From NCBI GenBank assembly GCA_002163135.1, contig MAAN01000011.1:62001-126000 (forward strand): a DNA stretch of 64,000 bases, written 5' to 3'. Source of the DNA: Alphaproteobacteria bacterium 46_93_T64 (lineage in GTDB: Bacteria > Pseudomonadota > Alphaproteobacteria > Sneathiellales > Sneathiellaceae). The translations under genes and the position numbers were made by a program. This document shows positions 1 to 8,281 of this stretch, in pieces. Every line of letters begins with the position of its first letter. Within the stretch, counting starts at the first letter, position 1. The notes beneath the pieces are model-generated. The model was not told the origin of the DNA, made no database searches, and saw only the letters and a program-made list of their open reading frames with translations.

Positions 1-527
1 TGCTAACCGAAGCTGTCGTCCGATATTTCCATAAGCTTATGGCTTATAAAGATGAGTACGAAGTTGCTCGCCTTTATACGGATGGAACGTTTGCAAAGAA
101 AATTGCGGATCAGTTTGAAGGAGACTTTAAGTTGAAGTTCCATTTAGCGCCGCCAATTTTCGCAAAATCTAACCCAGAAACCGGGCATTTGATCAAGAAG
201 GAGTTCGGGCCATGGATGATGCGCAGTTTTGCAGTTCTTGCTAAGTTTAAATTCCTGAGGGGATCAGTTCTTGATCCGTTTGCGAAAACAGAAGAACGCA
301 AAAAGGAAGTTGCTTTGATCGGTGAATATGAAGCGACTGTTCTCGAAATGCTTAAATCACTATCCTCAAATAATCTGGCATTAGCGACTGAAATTGCAGA
401 AGTGCCTGAGCATATTCGTGGGTTTGGTCATGTGAAAGAAAAGCATTTGAAAGCTGCTGAAGCAGAACGGGAAAATCTGGTGACGCGTTATCGGAATGGC
501 GACAACCAAACTTTAGCTGCCCAATAA
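1..527 (+). CDS. Indolepyruvate ferredoxin oxidoreductase, C-terminal end (partial)
   Basis: The reading frame is open from base 3, ahead of the first ATG at 39, so the gene enters from the left edge and only about the last 175 residues are present. The visible part (start LTEAVVRYFHKLMAYKDEYE, then ARLYTDG and a basic helical tail) matches the C-terminus of the large single-chain indolepyruvate:ferredoxin oxidoreductases of about 1150 residues. These enzymes oxidatively decarboxylate aryl-pyruvates to aryl-acetyl-CoA, using thiamine diphosphate and iron-sulfur clusters. The catalytic domains lie outside the window, so the call rests on tail similarity. A hairpin follows the stop, and the next gene encodes a crotonase, which would fit aryl-acyl-CoA breakdown. 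Confidence 0.8.
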   Translation, partial: LTEAVVRYFHKLMAYKDEYEVARLYTDGTFAKKIADQFEGDFKLKFHLAPPIFAKSNPETGHLIKKEFGPWMMRSFAVLAKFKFLRGSVLDPFAKTEERKKEVALIGEYEATVLEMLKSLSSNNLALATEIAEVPEHIRGFGHVKEKHLKAAEAERENLVTRYRNGDNQTLAAQ

Positions 528-545
528 AAATGTAGGAAACAGATT

Positions 546-579
546 ATGAAAGTTGGCAGCTAATCCGGCCAACTTTCAT
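546..579 (+). terminator. Hairpin after the indolepyruvate oxidoreductase gene
   Basis: ATGAAAGTTGG at 546-556 pairs perfectly with CCAACTTTCAT at 569-579 across a 12-nt loop. The T-run that follows is weak, so this is a terminator-like hairpin rather than a textbook intrinsic terminator. Confidence 0.5.
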
Positions 580-613
580 TTGGTGAATAACAATAATTAG
601 AAAAGGAAAAACC

Positions 614-1417
614 ATGTCTACTGATATTCTAGAAAAATTTGAAAATGGTGTTGCAACTCTAACTTTTAATCGTCCTGAGGCGCGCAATGCTCTGACAAGG
701 GCAATGTTCGATTATCTTTTGGAGGCATTGCCAAGATTAAGTGCAGATCCGTCTGTTCGGGTGGTCGTTTTAACCGGAGCTGGCGGTGCTTTTTGTGCTG
801 GCGGTGACGTAAAAGGATTTGCCGCGAAAGCAGATGGTGAAGCAAGCAACGCGTATGACTTTAATCAAAAAGTGGATGATATTCGCGCGCGCATGGAAGT
901 TAGTCGTTTTCTTCATGAAATGCCTAAGCCAACCATTGCTGCCATTCCGGGGCCAGCAGCAGGCGCAGGGCTTTCAGTTGCACTCGCGTGTGATATGCGC
1001 ATTGCAGTTGATACAGCAAAAATAACAACAGCATTCTCGAAAATCGCATTGTCTGGTGATTTCGGTGGATCCTATTTTCTGACCAAGCTGGTCGGAACAG
1101 CGAAAGCACGTGAACTTTACTTTACTGGCGAAGTTCTAACCGCAGCCAAAGCTGCAGATCTAGGGATCGTAAACAAAGCTGTGCCTGCAGATGTATATGA
1201 AGCTGAAGTTGAAAAATTCGTTGCCTCTGTTGCAGCGCTCCCAACCATTGCTCTAGGCTTTATGAAAAAGAACCTGAACAAATCTCTTCATTCTGATTTA
1301 GGCGAAGTTTTGGATTGGGAGTCAGTACACATGATTTCTACATTTGATACAGAAGATCATAAAGGGGCTGCAAAAGCCTTTGTTGAGAAAAAAGCACCGG
1401 TTTTTAACGGTCGCTAG
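614..1417 (+). CDS. Enoyl-CoA hydratase/isomerase (crotonase) family protein
   Basis: 267 residues, the usual single-domain crotonase length, with an AAGGA Shine-Dalgarno site before the ATG. The oxyanion-hole segment GAFCAGGDVKGF lies near residues 58-69 and the second CoA-binding turn, PGPAAGAGLSVALACD, near 113-128. Where classical hydratases have the first catalytic Glu in a PEI motif, this protein reads FSKI. It then has SGDFGGSYFL, which resembles the Asp-containing loop of PaaG-type enoyl-CoA isomerases. An isomerase or other crotonase activity is therefore as likely as hydration. It probably acts in fatty or aromatic acyl-CoA catabolism in the cytoplasm. The substrate cannot be read from sequence. 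Confidence 0.88.
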   Translation: MSTDILEKFENGVATLTFNRPEARNALTRAMFDYLLEALPRLSADPSVRVVVLTGAGGAFCAGGDVKGFAAKADGEASNAYDFNQKVDDIRARMEVSRFLHEMPKPTIAAIPGPAAGAGLSVALACDMRIAVDTAKITTAFSKIALSGDFGGSYFLTKLVGTAKARELYFTGEVLTAAKAADLGIVNKAVPADVYEAEVEKFVASVAALPTIALGFMKKNLNKSLHSDLGEVLDWESVHMISTFDTEDHKGAAKAFVEKKAPVFNGR

Positions 1418-1434
1418 GATTGAATGTATACACT

Positions 1435-1479
1435 GATTATTGATGCTGAAACAAAACCTATGATTCAGCATCAGTAATT
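1435..1479. terminator. Long perfect-core hairpin after the crotonase gene
   Basis: TGATGCTGAA (1441-1450) and TTCAGCATCA (1464-1473) pair perfectly around a 13-nt loop. Flanking bases 1435-1440 and 1474-1479 extend the stem to about 16 pairs with two G-T wobbles. No T-tract follows, so it may act as a transcript-end stabiliser or a bidirectional stop. Confidence 0.5.
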
Positions 1480-1659
1480 CACGAAGCTAACTACAATAGA
1501 AAATTAGTTATTCATTTTTTCGATGTATTCGGTGTTATGAGATTTTCTCTAAAGTTGAATAAGTAGTGAGCCTGTCGTAACTATTGGGCAGTCTTTGCTA
1601 GTTTTTACTAAATAGGACGTTATATATTAGTATATTGCTTATATGTGCGGAGTATCGTT

Positions 1660-2262
1660 ATGCGTTTGGTCGATGGCTTGAAGGTATTGGGCTCTTTGGT
1701 TTTTACGGTAATTCTATTTGTAGTTCCAGTTCATGCAGTGGCAGTACCTGTCATGTGTACATTTGGGGATGAATTGTATCCCGACGGCACTGCTGCAGAT
1801 CTTACAACGTCCACAGATTGCGAAGTTCATCTAGGTATCAACGATACCGAGGCAAATGTTGCTACTGTGGATCCGTTCGGGATCACTGATTGGGTTCGTG
1901 CCGACAAGATTGCAGGTGGCGATGGTGACGGTGAGTTGGACTTAAGTGGCGTTGCCGTTGATGTTAATAGCGGTACATGGTCAATCGCCGACTTCAAAGG
2001 ATATACATCGATATTTTTAACACTAAAGGCTTCAGACGGTTTTGCAGCTTATCTATTGGATACAGCTTTTTCATCTGGTGAATGGACGACAGCAGATTTG
2101 TTCCCATCTGGTGATGGAGGCAAAGATCTTTCGCATATGTCCCTATATTATTCACCTGGTTCGGTAACGGTTGTTCCTTTACCTGCTGCATTCCCTCTTT
2201 ACGGGGCAGGACTTGCATTGCTGGGATTGGTCGCGCACAGACGCCGCAGTAAATCAGCCTAA
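1660..2262 (+). CDS. VPLPA-CTERM sorting-signal secreted protein
   Basis: About 200 residues starting MRLVDGLKVLGSLVF. I prefer ATG 1660 over GTG 1645 because GGAG sits 7 nt upstream of it. An N-terminal hydrophobic signal peptide ends near VPVHA. The mature part is Asp/Gly/Thr-rich with no recognisable catalytic motif. The C-terminus is a classic tripartite sorting tag: VPLPAAFPLYGAG, a hydrophobic helix and a basic RRRSKSA end. Such tags direct proteins to an exosortase for cleavage and surface or extracellular-matrix delivery in Gram-negative bacteria. No exosortase gene lies in this window, so the enzyme must be encoded elsewhere. The function of the mature protein is unknown. Confidence 0.8.
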   Translation: MRLVDGLKVLGSLVFTVILFVVPVHAVAVPVMCTFGDELYPDGTAADLTTSTDCEVHLGINDTEANVATVDPFGITDWVRADKIAGGDGDGELDLSGVAVDVNSGTWSIADFKGYTSIFLTLKASDGFAAYLLDTAFSSGEWTTADLFPSGDGGKDLSHMSLYYSPGSVTVVPLPAAFPLYGAGLALLGLVAHRRRSKSA

Positions 2263-2285
2263 ATAGAAAGCGCGGAAATAGTCAC

Positions 2286-2315
2286 AAGCCCTGAAAAATA
2301 TTCAGGGCTTTTTCT
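2286..2315 (+). terminator. Intrinsic terminator after the VPLPA-CTERM gene
   Basis: AAGCCCTGAA (2286-2295) pairs with TTCAGGGCTT (2301-2310) and is followed by a T-rich run. Confidence 0.85.
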
Positions 2316-2382
2316 TGCGTGGATTGACCTGAGGTTGCGAAGCTCCTAGGACTAATTCAGTTTTATCATTAGGACCCTCAAA

Positions 2383-3348
2383 ATGTCGGATATCGCAGCA
2401 TTAGTACTTCCCCTGTTTGGGTTGATTTTTCTTGGGTATCTGATTGCCCGTATTACGCGCCAACCTGAAGCGGCCATGGGATGGCTTAATACCTTCATTA
2501 TTTATGCTGCATTGCCAGCTCTGTTTTTTAAACTGCTCTCAAAAACGCCAGTTGAAAAACTTGCCAGTTGGCAATTTATTTTGGCAAACTTATCCGCGAC
2601 CTTTTTGATTTTTGTCGTTGTCTTTTTAGTGGCGAGTGTTGTTCGGCGATCAGGTGTTGCTGCGGGTACTATTCAGGGACTTGCCGCGGCTTATGGTAAT
2701 ATCGGGTATATGGGGCCAGCCCTTGCAATCCTGACATTCGGTGAAATGGCAGCGGTACCGGTTGCGCTGATTTTTTGTTTTGAAAATGTCATGCACTTCA
2801 CGATCGCGCCGACCATGATGGCATTTTCGGGGAAGGAAAGCCGCGGCCCGTTGTCGTTAGTTAAAGAGATCCTGAAACGTGTTTTTTTTCACCCGTTCAT
2901 CATCGCGACCATTATTGGGGTAGGGGCTGCAGTAATCGGGTTTGAGCCGCCAAAACCGATAGAGGGGTTGATCAATTATTTAGCACAAGCGGCAGCACCC
3001 TGCGCCCTGTTCGCGATGGGAGTTAGTCTCGCCCTCCGTCCCCTCAACCGTATTCCGGCGGAGCTTGGCTATATAGTGCCAGCAAACCTGATGTTACATC
3101 CGCTTTTAATGTATATTGTTTTGAGTTGGGCCGGTGATTTTGATCCAATTTGGGTTTACACTGCCGTTCTACTGGCCGCTTTGCCGACGGCAACGAATGT
3201 TTTTGTTCTCGCACAGCAATATGGCGTTTGGATCGAGCGGGCCTCCGCCAGTATTCTGGTAACGACGGTTGCCTCTATTTTTACGGTTAGTGCGTTATTG
3301 TTTGCGATAACAGGCGGGTATCTACCTGCAGATCTTTTCCCGGGTTAG
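2383..3348 (+). CDS. AEC (auxin efflux carrier) family transporter
   Basis: 321 residues, almost wholly hydrophobic, with about ten predicted membrane helices, the normal AEC size. The N-terminus (LPLFGLIFLGYLIAR) and the conserved NTFIIYAALPALFF segment near residues 37-50 are typical. So are the central GNIGYMGPALAI (about 105-117) and the late PTATNVFVLAQQYG segment. AEC proteins move organic anions such as malonate, malate or auxin-like molecules across the inner membrane. The substrate cannot be deduced here. The gene stands alone between a terminator and ettA. Confidence 0.88.
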   Translation: MSDIAALVLPLFGLIFLGYLIARITRQPEAAMGWLNTFIIYAALPALFFKLLSKTPVEKLASWQFILANLSATFLIFVVVFLVASVVRRSGVAAGTIQGLAAAYGNIGYMGPALAILTFGEMAAVPVALIFCFENVMHFTIAPTMMAFSGKESRGPLSLVKEILKRVFFHPFIIATIIGVGAAVIGFEPPKPIEGLINYLAQAAAPCALFAMGVSLALRPLNRIPAELGYIVPANLMLHPLLMYIVLSWAGDFDPIWVYTAVLLAALPTATNVFVLAQQYGVWIERASASILVTTVASIFTVSALLFAITGGYLPADLFPG

Positions 3349-3445
3349 TCCATAACTATTCAGCGGCGAAACATTGCGCAATTGGCTGCAAGAGGCTACA
3401 ACAAGGCCAAATTAAACCATTTGAATTCTGGAGTAGTAGAGAATT

Positions 3446-5125
3446 ATGGCCTCCTACCAATATATCTATGTGATGAACGGTCTTGGAAAGACTTATCCCG
3501 GCGGAAAACAAGTGTTGAAAAACATCCGCTTAAGTTTCTTCCCCGGCGCGAAAATTGGTGTCCTTGGATTGAACGGATCGGGTAAATCGACACTGCTTAA
3601 AATTATGGCCGGCATCGAAACCGAGTTTACGGGTGAAGCTTGGGCTGCAGATGGCGTTAAGGTTGGTTATCTTGAACAGGAGCCTAAGCTTGACGAGAGC
3701 AAGGATGTTCTTGGTAACGTTATGGAAGGTGTGGGCGAGAAAAAAGCACTCCTTGATAAGTTTAACGAAATTTCTGCTCGTTTTGCAGAAGACCTGACAG
3801 ATGATGAAATGAATGATCTCATCACACAACAGGGAGATCTTCAGGAAGAAATCGACGCCCAAAATCTTTGGGATCTCGAGCGTGAAGTCGACATTGCAAT
3901 GGATGCGCTACGCTGCCCTGCCGGGGATGCCGATGTCTCCACGCTTTCCGGTGGTGAACGACGCCGGGTTGCGCTCTGTCGTTTGCTCTTGGCGAAGCCT
4001 GATATGTTACTGCTTGACGAGCCAACCAACCATCTGGACGCCGAAAGTGTCGCGTGGCTTGAACGTTTCTTGCATGACTATGATGGCACCGTTGTGGCTG
4101 TGACCCATGATCGCTACTTCCTGGACAATGTGGCAGGCTGGATTTTGGAGCTTGACCGTGGAACAGGTATTCCGTGGGAAGGAAACTACTCAAGCTGGCT
4201 TGAACAGAAAGAGAAACGTCTGGAACAAGAAGGCAAAACAGATGACACGCGTCGTCGCACACTGAAGAATGAGCTTGAATGGGTACGCCAAGGCGCCAAA
4301 GGCCGTCAATCCAAGTCTAAAGCCCGTCTAAGCGCTTATGAAGAACTTCTGAACCAGGATACCAGTGCAAAAGTTGAACAAATGCAGATCTCGATCCCAC
4401 CGGGGGCCCGCTTGGGTGATCTGGTTGTTGAGGCTGAAGGTGTTTCCAAGGGCTTTGGAGATCGCTTGTTGATCGATGATATGTCATTCAAGTTGCCACC
4501 GGGAGCCATTGTTGGTGTTATCGGACCCAATGGCGCTGGTAAGACAACGCTATTTAAGCTTTTGACAGGTCAAGAGAAAGCAGACAGCGGATCCTTTAAA
4601 GTAGGCCCAACTGTTGAACTTGGTTACGTTGATCAAGACCGTGATTCGTTAGATCCGAACAAAACTGTTTGGGAAGAAGTTTCTGAAGGTAACGAGATCA
4701 TCTATCTTGGCAAACGCGAAATAAATAGCCGCGCATATGTATCGGGCTTTAACTTCAAAGGTTCCGATCAGCAAAAGAAAGTGGGACAATTGTCCGGCGG
4801 TGAACGTAACCGGGTAAATTTGGCGAAGATGCTGAAATCCGGCTCGAACTTCCTGCTTCTCGATGAGCCGACCAATGATCTGGACGTGGATACACTTCGT
4901 GCTCTTGAGGAAGCTCTTCTTGAGTTTGCTGGCTGTGCTGTGGTCATCAGCCATGATCGCTGGTTCCTAGATCGTATCGCGACCCATATCCTATCTTATG
5001 AAGGCGACAGTCACGTGGAATGGTTTGAAGGAAACTTCGAAGCCTATGAAGTCGACAAAAAACGCCGTTTGGGTGCTCATGCAACAGAACCTCATCGCAT
5101 TAAATACAAGCCTATCAGCCGCTAA
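3446..5125 (+). CDS. ettA: Energy-dependent translational throttle protein EttA (ABC-F)
   Basis: 559 residues, the standard EttA length. It has two ABC ATPase domains and no membrane segment. Domain 1 carries Walker A GLNGSGKS near residue 42, signature LSGGERRR and Walker [13 protein letters not shown]. Domain 2 carries GPNGAGKT near residue 358, LSGGERNR and [12 protein letters not shown]. The arm and linker region between the two, about residues 240-320, is rich in charged residues. EttA binds the ribosomal E site and gates the first steps of elongation in response to the ATP/ADP ratio. The start [20 protein letters not shown] is the canonical family N-terminus. Confidence 0.96.
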   Translation: MASYQYIYVMNGLGKTYPGGKQVLKNIRLSFFPGAKIGVLGLNGSGKSTLLKIMAGIETEFTGEAWAADGVKVGYLEQEPKLDESKDVLGNVMEGVGEKKALLDKFNEISARFAEDLTDDEMNDLITQQGDLQEEIDAQNLWDLEREVDIAMDALRCPAGDADVSTLSGGERRRVALCRLLLAKPDMLLLDEPTNHLDAESVAWLERFLHDYDGTVVAVTHDRYFLDNVAGWILELDRGTGIPWEGNYSSWLEQKEKRLEQEGKTDDTRRRTLKNELEWVRQGAKGRQSKSKARLSAYEELLNQDTSAKVEQMQISIPPGARLGDLVVEAEGVSKGFGDRLLIDDMSFKLPPGAIVGVIGPNGAGKTTLFKLLTGQEKADSGSFKVGPTVELGYVDQDRDSLDPNKTVWEEVSEGNEIIYLGKREINSRAYVSGFNFKGSDQQKKVGQLSGGERNRVNLAKMLKSGSNFLLLDEPTNDLDVDTLRALEEALLEFAGCAVVISHDRWFLDRIATHILSYEGDSHVEWFEGNFEAYEVDKKRRLGAHATEPHRIKYKPISR

Positions 5126-5158
5126 TCATTGCAGCGCAGTCAGTTTGTAGATTAGATC

Positions 5159-5189
5159 GGGAGGCACTATTAGTGCCTCCCTTTTTTTT
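5159..5189 (+). terminator. Intrinsic terminator of ettA
   Basis: GGGAGGCAC (5159-5167) pairs with GTGCCTCCC (5173-5181), followed by eight T's. Confidence 0.93.
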
Positions 5190-5213
5190 GCTTAACGAAG
5201 AATAATTTTTATA

Positions 5214-5246
5214 CTATTGACAATCATTCTTAATTGCATAAATATT
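5214..5246 (+). promoter_or_regulatory. bfd promoter with probable Fur-type iron box
   Basis: A consensus -35 TTGACA lies at 5217-5222, with AT-rich -10 candidates around 5237-5244. Overlapping the spacer is an AATCATT-centred sequence (about 5219-5236) that resembles a Fur/Mur operator. Iron-dependent repression of bfd is the normal arrangement in bacteria. The box identity is inferred from pattern and position only. Confidence 0.5.
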
Positions 5247-5271
5247 GATGGCAACACAGGAGTTATAGTCA

Positions 5272-5463
5272 ATGTATGTATGCATTTGTAATGGCATAAA
5301 GGATAGTCAGGTTAGATCAGCCGCCCAAGATGGTGCGGGCACGGTTGGTCAGGTCTTTAAGGCTCACGGATGTAAGCCTGACTGTGCGCAATGCGTTGGA
5401 TGTATACGAGATGTCTTGGAAGACGAACTTACCCCTTCTGGCATTATGCTGGCTGCAGAATAG
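5272..5463 (+). CDS. bfd: Bacterioferritin-associated ferredoxin
   Basis: 63 residues with the four [2Fe-2S] ligands of the family: C4 and C6 in the N-terminal MYVCICNGI, and C38 and C41 in DCAQC. Bfd delivers electrons through haem to mineral iron in bacterioferritin so that stored iron can be released under starvation. It is convergent with the two bacterioferritin genes across a shared bidirectional terminator. A likely iron-regulated promoter lies just upstream, and an AGGAG Shine-Dalgarno site precedes the ATG. Confidence 0.93.
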   Translation: MYVCICNGIKDSQVRSAAQDGAGTVGQVFKAHGCKPDCAQCVGCIRDVLEDELTPSGIMLAAE

Positions 5464-5480
5464 CCGATCAATCTCTGGAT

Positions 5481-5517
5481 ACAGAAAAACCCCGGTTTTA
5501 AGCCGGGGTTTTTCTGT
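5481..5517. terminator. Bidirectional terminator between bfd and the bacterioferritin genes
   Basis: A perfect 15-bp stem, ACAGAAAAACCCCGG (5481-5495) with CCGGGGTTTTTCTGT (5503-5517), has T-runs readable on both strands. It serves the converging bfd and bfr transcripts. Confidence 0.93.
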
Positions 5518-5536
5518 ATTTATAGGGAAGCTGAAT

Positions 5537-6007
5537 TTACGACGTTTTGGATTGAGTATAGTTTTCCAATCCCATTTTATCGATAAGCCCTAACTGGATT
5601 TCCAGCCAATATGTGTGATCTTCTTCTGTATCTTTCAGAAGCTCCACAAGGATACCGCGAGAGACATAGTCTTGCTCAGTCTCACAAATCGCGATGGCAT
5701 CTTTAAGTCCTTTGCCGACCATCAATTCGTAGGCTAAGTCACTTTTCATCATCGACGGGATATCATTGCCAATATTCAGTTTGTCACGGGCCGCAACATC
5801 TGGCGTACCTTCCAAGAACAGGATGCGCTCAACTAGCTTGGAAGCATGCTCGAGTTCTTCTTCCTGTTCATGCTTAAGCCGTTCATAGAGTTCATCCAAA
5901 CCCCAGTCGTGATACATGCGTGAGTGAACAAAATATTGATCTGCAGCACTCATTTCATGAGTTAGAAGACCGTTCAATGTATCGATAACTTTTTTACTCC
6001 CTTTCAT
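5537..6007 (-). CDS. bfr: Bacterioferritin, ferroxidase-type subunit lacking the haem methionine
   Basis: 156 residues of the ferritin-like four-helix fold, aligned by eye with E. coli Bfr. The di-iron ferroxidase ligands are retained: E18, E51, H54, E94 and the ExxH pair E128/H131 (one residue is inserted before it), together with Y25. Position 52, which is the axial haem methionine in E. coli, is leucine. The subunit should therefore oxidise iron but not bind haem in the usual way. It is the second gene of a two-gene operon, 12 nt downstream of a bfr paralogue with the reverse pattern. An AAGGAG site lies 8 nt before the ATG. Confidence 0.93.
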   Translation of the reverse strand: MKGSKKVIDTLNGLLTHEMSAADQYFVHSRMYHDWGLDELYERLKHEQEEELEHASKLVERILFLEGTPDVAARDKLNIGNDIPSMMKSDLAYELMVGKGLKDAIAICETEQDYVSRGILVELLKDTEEDHTYWLEIQLGLIDKMGLENYTQSKTS

Positions 6008-6019
6008 CTCTTGATCTCC

Positions 6020-6484
6020 TTAAGCTTGTGATTGAATGTAGTTTTTGAGGCCCATTTTCTGAATAAGGCCTTGCTGAGTTTCAAGCCAATCAAGAAATTC
6101 TTCTTCATCCTCAAGAATGTCATCAAGAATTTCCCGACTAACATAATCGGATTGCGTTTCGCAAAGTGCGATCGCAGACCGTAAGTCTGATAATTGATCG
6201 TTCATCAGATCCATTTCGCATTTGATAATCTCTTCGGTGTTTTCACCAATGCGTAGCCGACCCAGACTTTGAAGGTTGGGTAACCCTTCCAAGAAGAGAA
6301 TACGCTCAATCAATTTGTCGGCCTGCTTCATGTCCTTAATGGATTTTTTGTATTCTGCTGAACCGAAGTCATCTAATCCCCAGTCATTTAGCATTCGCGA
6401 ATGCAAGAATGTCTGATTAATGGAGATAAGCTCATTACCAAGAATACTATTCAACACTGCGATAATTTTGGGATCACCCTTCAT
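6020..6484 (-). CDS. bfr: Bacterioferritin, haem-type subunit with degenerate ferroxidase site
   Basis: 154 residues starting MKGDPKIIAVLNS. I use ATG 6484, preceded by AGGA at 7 nt, rather than the longer frame from 6568, because MKGD is the family N-terminus. The axial haem ligand M52 is kept. Ferroxidase positions are altered: Y25 is T, E51 is D, H54 is Q, E94 is M and H130 is F, while E18 and E127 remain. This is a haem-binding, catalytically impaired subunit expected to co-assemble with the product of the next gene into the 24-mer iron-storage shell. Confidence 0.92.
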   Translation of the reverse strand: MKGDPKIIAVLNSILGNELISINQTFLHSRMLNDWGLDDFGSAEYKKSIKDMKQADKLIERILFLEGLPNLQSLGRLRIGENTEEIIKCEMDLMNDQLSDLRSAIALCETQSDYVSREILDDILEDEEEFLDWLETQQGLIQKMGLKNYIQSQA

Positions 6485-6759
6485 TTGCGGGTCCTCACTG
6501 TTTGGCGACTGGAATAAAACAGGGTACTTATTGGAAAATGATATTAGTGCGATTTTAGTTAATATCAAGAAAAATAGAGAAATAGTGCAATGTTTTCAAT
6601 TGCTTAGGAATGATTATGATTTTCATTTTTAAAAACCCTGAGGGTTCGGCGCACGGGATAGTTTAGATGAAATCCAAGATTTTTATTTAAAAACAGTCTT
6701 CTATTGGAGACTGGCAAAAGTTCAGGCTATTCTGAGTTGAATTATTAGGGGGGATAGCA

Positions 6760-8250
6760 GTGTTTTCTGAATACGAAAATTTTGATGCAATTGGGTTGGC
6801 AGAGTTGGTTAAAAAGAAGGATGTGACGCCAGTTGAGCTGCTCGACACAGCTATAGCAAGAACGGAGCAGTATAATCCGGACCTCAATGCGGTTGTACAT
6901 AAGATGTATGATGAGGCGCGGGGACACATTTCAGCAGGCATTGATCTTGAAGCTTCTTTTGCGGGCGTTCCTTTTTTGCTGAAAGATCTTATAGCGACTT
7001 ATACGGGGGTTCCCACCACTGGCAGCAGTAAAATACTGGCCGGAGTTAAGGAGACATCAGATTCCGAATTGGTCACACGTTTGAAAAAATCCGGTGTTGT
7101 GGTTTTTGGGAAAACCAATACGCCGGAATTTGGAATAATGGGCATCACAGAATCAAAATTTAGGGGGGCCGCTTGCAATCCATGGGATTTAGACAAATCT
7201 ACGGGAGGTTCTAGCGGTGGATCAGGGGCCGCTGTCGCAGCACGTATTGTTCCAATGGCCCATGGCGGAGACGGGGGTGGATCTATCCGAATTCCATCTG
7301 CCCACTGTGGCACTGTTGGCCTGCTACCAAGCCGGGGCCGCAACCCTATCGGACCTTCTATTGGGGAGGCTTGGGGGGGATTAGCTAGAGAACATGTTTT
7401 GACGCGTTCTGTTCGCGATAGTGCCGCGATGCTCGATTGCTTGAGTGGTCCGGATGCTGGTGCGCCCTATACTGCCCCGAAGAAAAAGCATGGCTCATTT
7501 CTGGCAGCGTGCCAAGCATCGGATACACGCCTTAGGATCGCCTTTACGACCGAAGCGCTTTATGCCGCCTCCAATCATCCCGATTGTGTGGAAGCGGTCA
7601 TGAATACAGTACATTTGCTCCGAGATCTTGGACATGAAGTTATAGAGGATAAGCCCACGATCGATCGCCATGGTCTGGCTCGATCATACTTGCAGGTAGT
7701 TTGCGCTTGGGTGGCATGGGAAATTCGGGAAACAGCGAAGAAAGCTGGCCGGCAGGTGGTTTCTGGCGATTACGAACTTACCAGCTGGGTTATGGGTTTG
7801 GTTGGGAAAAAGAACAGCGCCCTTGATCTAGCTGATGCTATACACCAAAATCATTTAGCTGCGCGCGTTATGGGACGTTTCCACGAGGACTATGATCTGT
7901 TCTTAACCGCTACGACAGCCCAACCGCCAGCAAAAATTGGGGAACTCTATCCACACGGGGCTGATGAAACTGCACTGAAGGTGTTAAAATGGTTGCCGTT
8001 TAAGCCGCTCCTTAACAAGGCCTTGGATAGTTTAGCTGAGGATGCATTAGCCGCCACGCCGAATACGCAGCTCTTTAACCAAACAGGGCAACCGGCAATT
8101 TCTTTGCCGTTGCATCGTAACTCCTCGGGAATTCCGATTGGAGTTCAATTGTCTGCAGAATTTGGTAACGAATGGACCTTATACACAATAGCAAGCCAAT
8201 TGGAACACGCAAAACCGTGGTCGGATATGAAGCCCGACTTAATAAGCTAG
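6760..8250 (+). CDS. Amidase signature family hydrolase
   Basis: 496 residues from a GTG start with a strong AGGGGGGA site six nt upstream. The amidase triad is visible: Lys75 in VPFLLKDL, cis-Ser S151 in GGSSGGSGAA, and nucleophile S175 in GGGSIRIPSA. Family members hydrolyse amide bonds of small substrates such as amides, nitrile-derived amides or 6-aminohexanoate cyclic dimers. The overall form (short FDAIGLAELVKKKDVTPVEL N-terminus, C-terminal QPAISLPLHRNSSGIPIGVQ) is that of stand-alone amidases rather than GatA. No gatC or gatB is adjacent. The substrate is unknown. Confidence 0.9.
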   Translation: MFSEYENFDAIGLAELVKKKDVTPVELLDTAIARTEQYNPDLNAVVHKMYDEARGHISAGIDLEASFAGVPFLLKDLIATYTGVPTTGSSKILAGVKETSDSELVTRLKKSGVVVFGKTNTPEFGIMGITESKFRGAACNPWDLDKSTGGSSGGSGAAVAARIVPMAHGGDGGGSIRIPSAHCGTVGLLPSRGRNPIGPSIGEAWGGLAREHVLTRSVRDSAAMLDCLSGPDAGAPYTAPKKKHGSFLAACQASDTRLRIAFTTEALYAASNHPDCVEAVMNTVHLLRDLGHEVIEDKPTIDRHGLARSYLQVVCAWVAWEIRETAKKAGRQVVSGDYELTSWVMGLVGKKNSALDLADAIHQNHLAARVMGRFHEDYDLFLTATTAQPPAKIGELYPHGADETALKVLKWLPFKPLLNKALDSLAEDALAATPNTQLFNQTGQPAISLPLHRNSSGIPIGVQLSAEFGNEWTLYTIASQLEHAKPWSDMKPDLIS

Positions 8251-8281
8251 ACCAAGAGATAAGTCTAAACTGGAATAAAAA

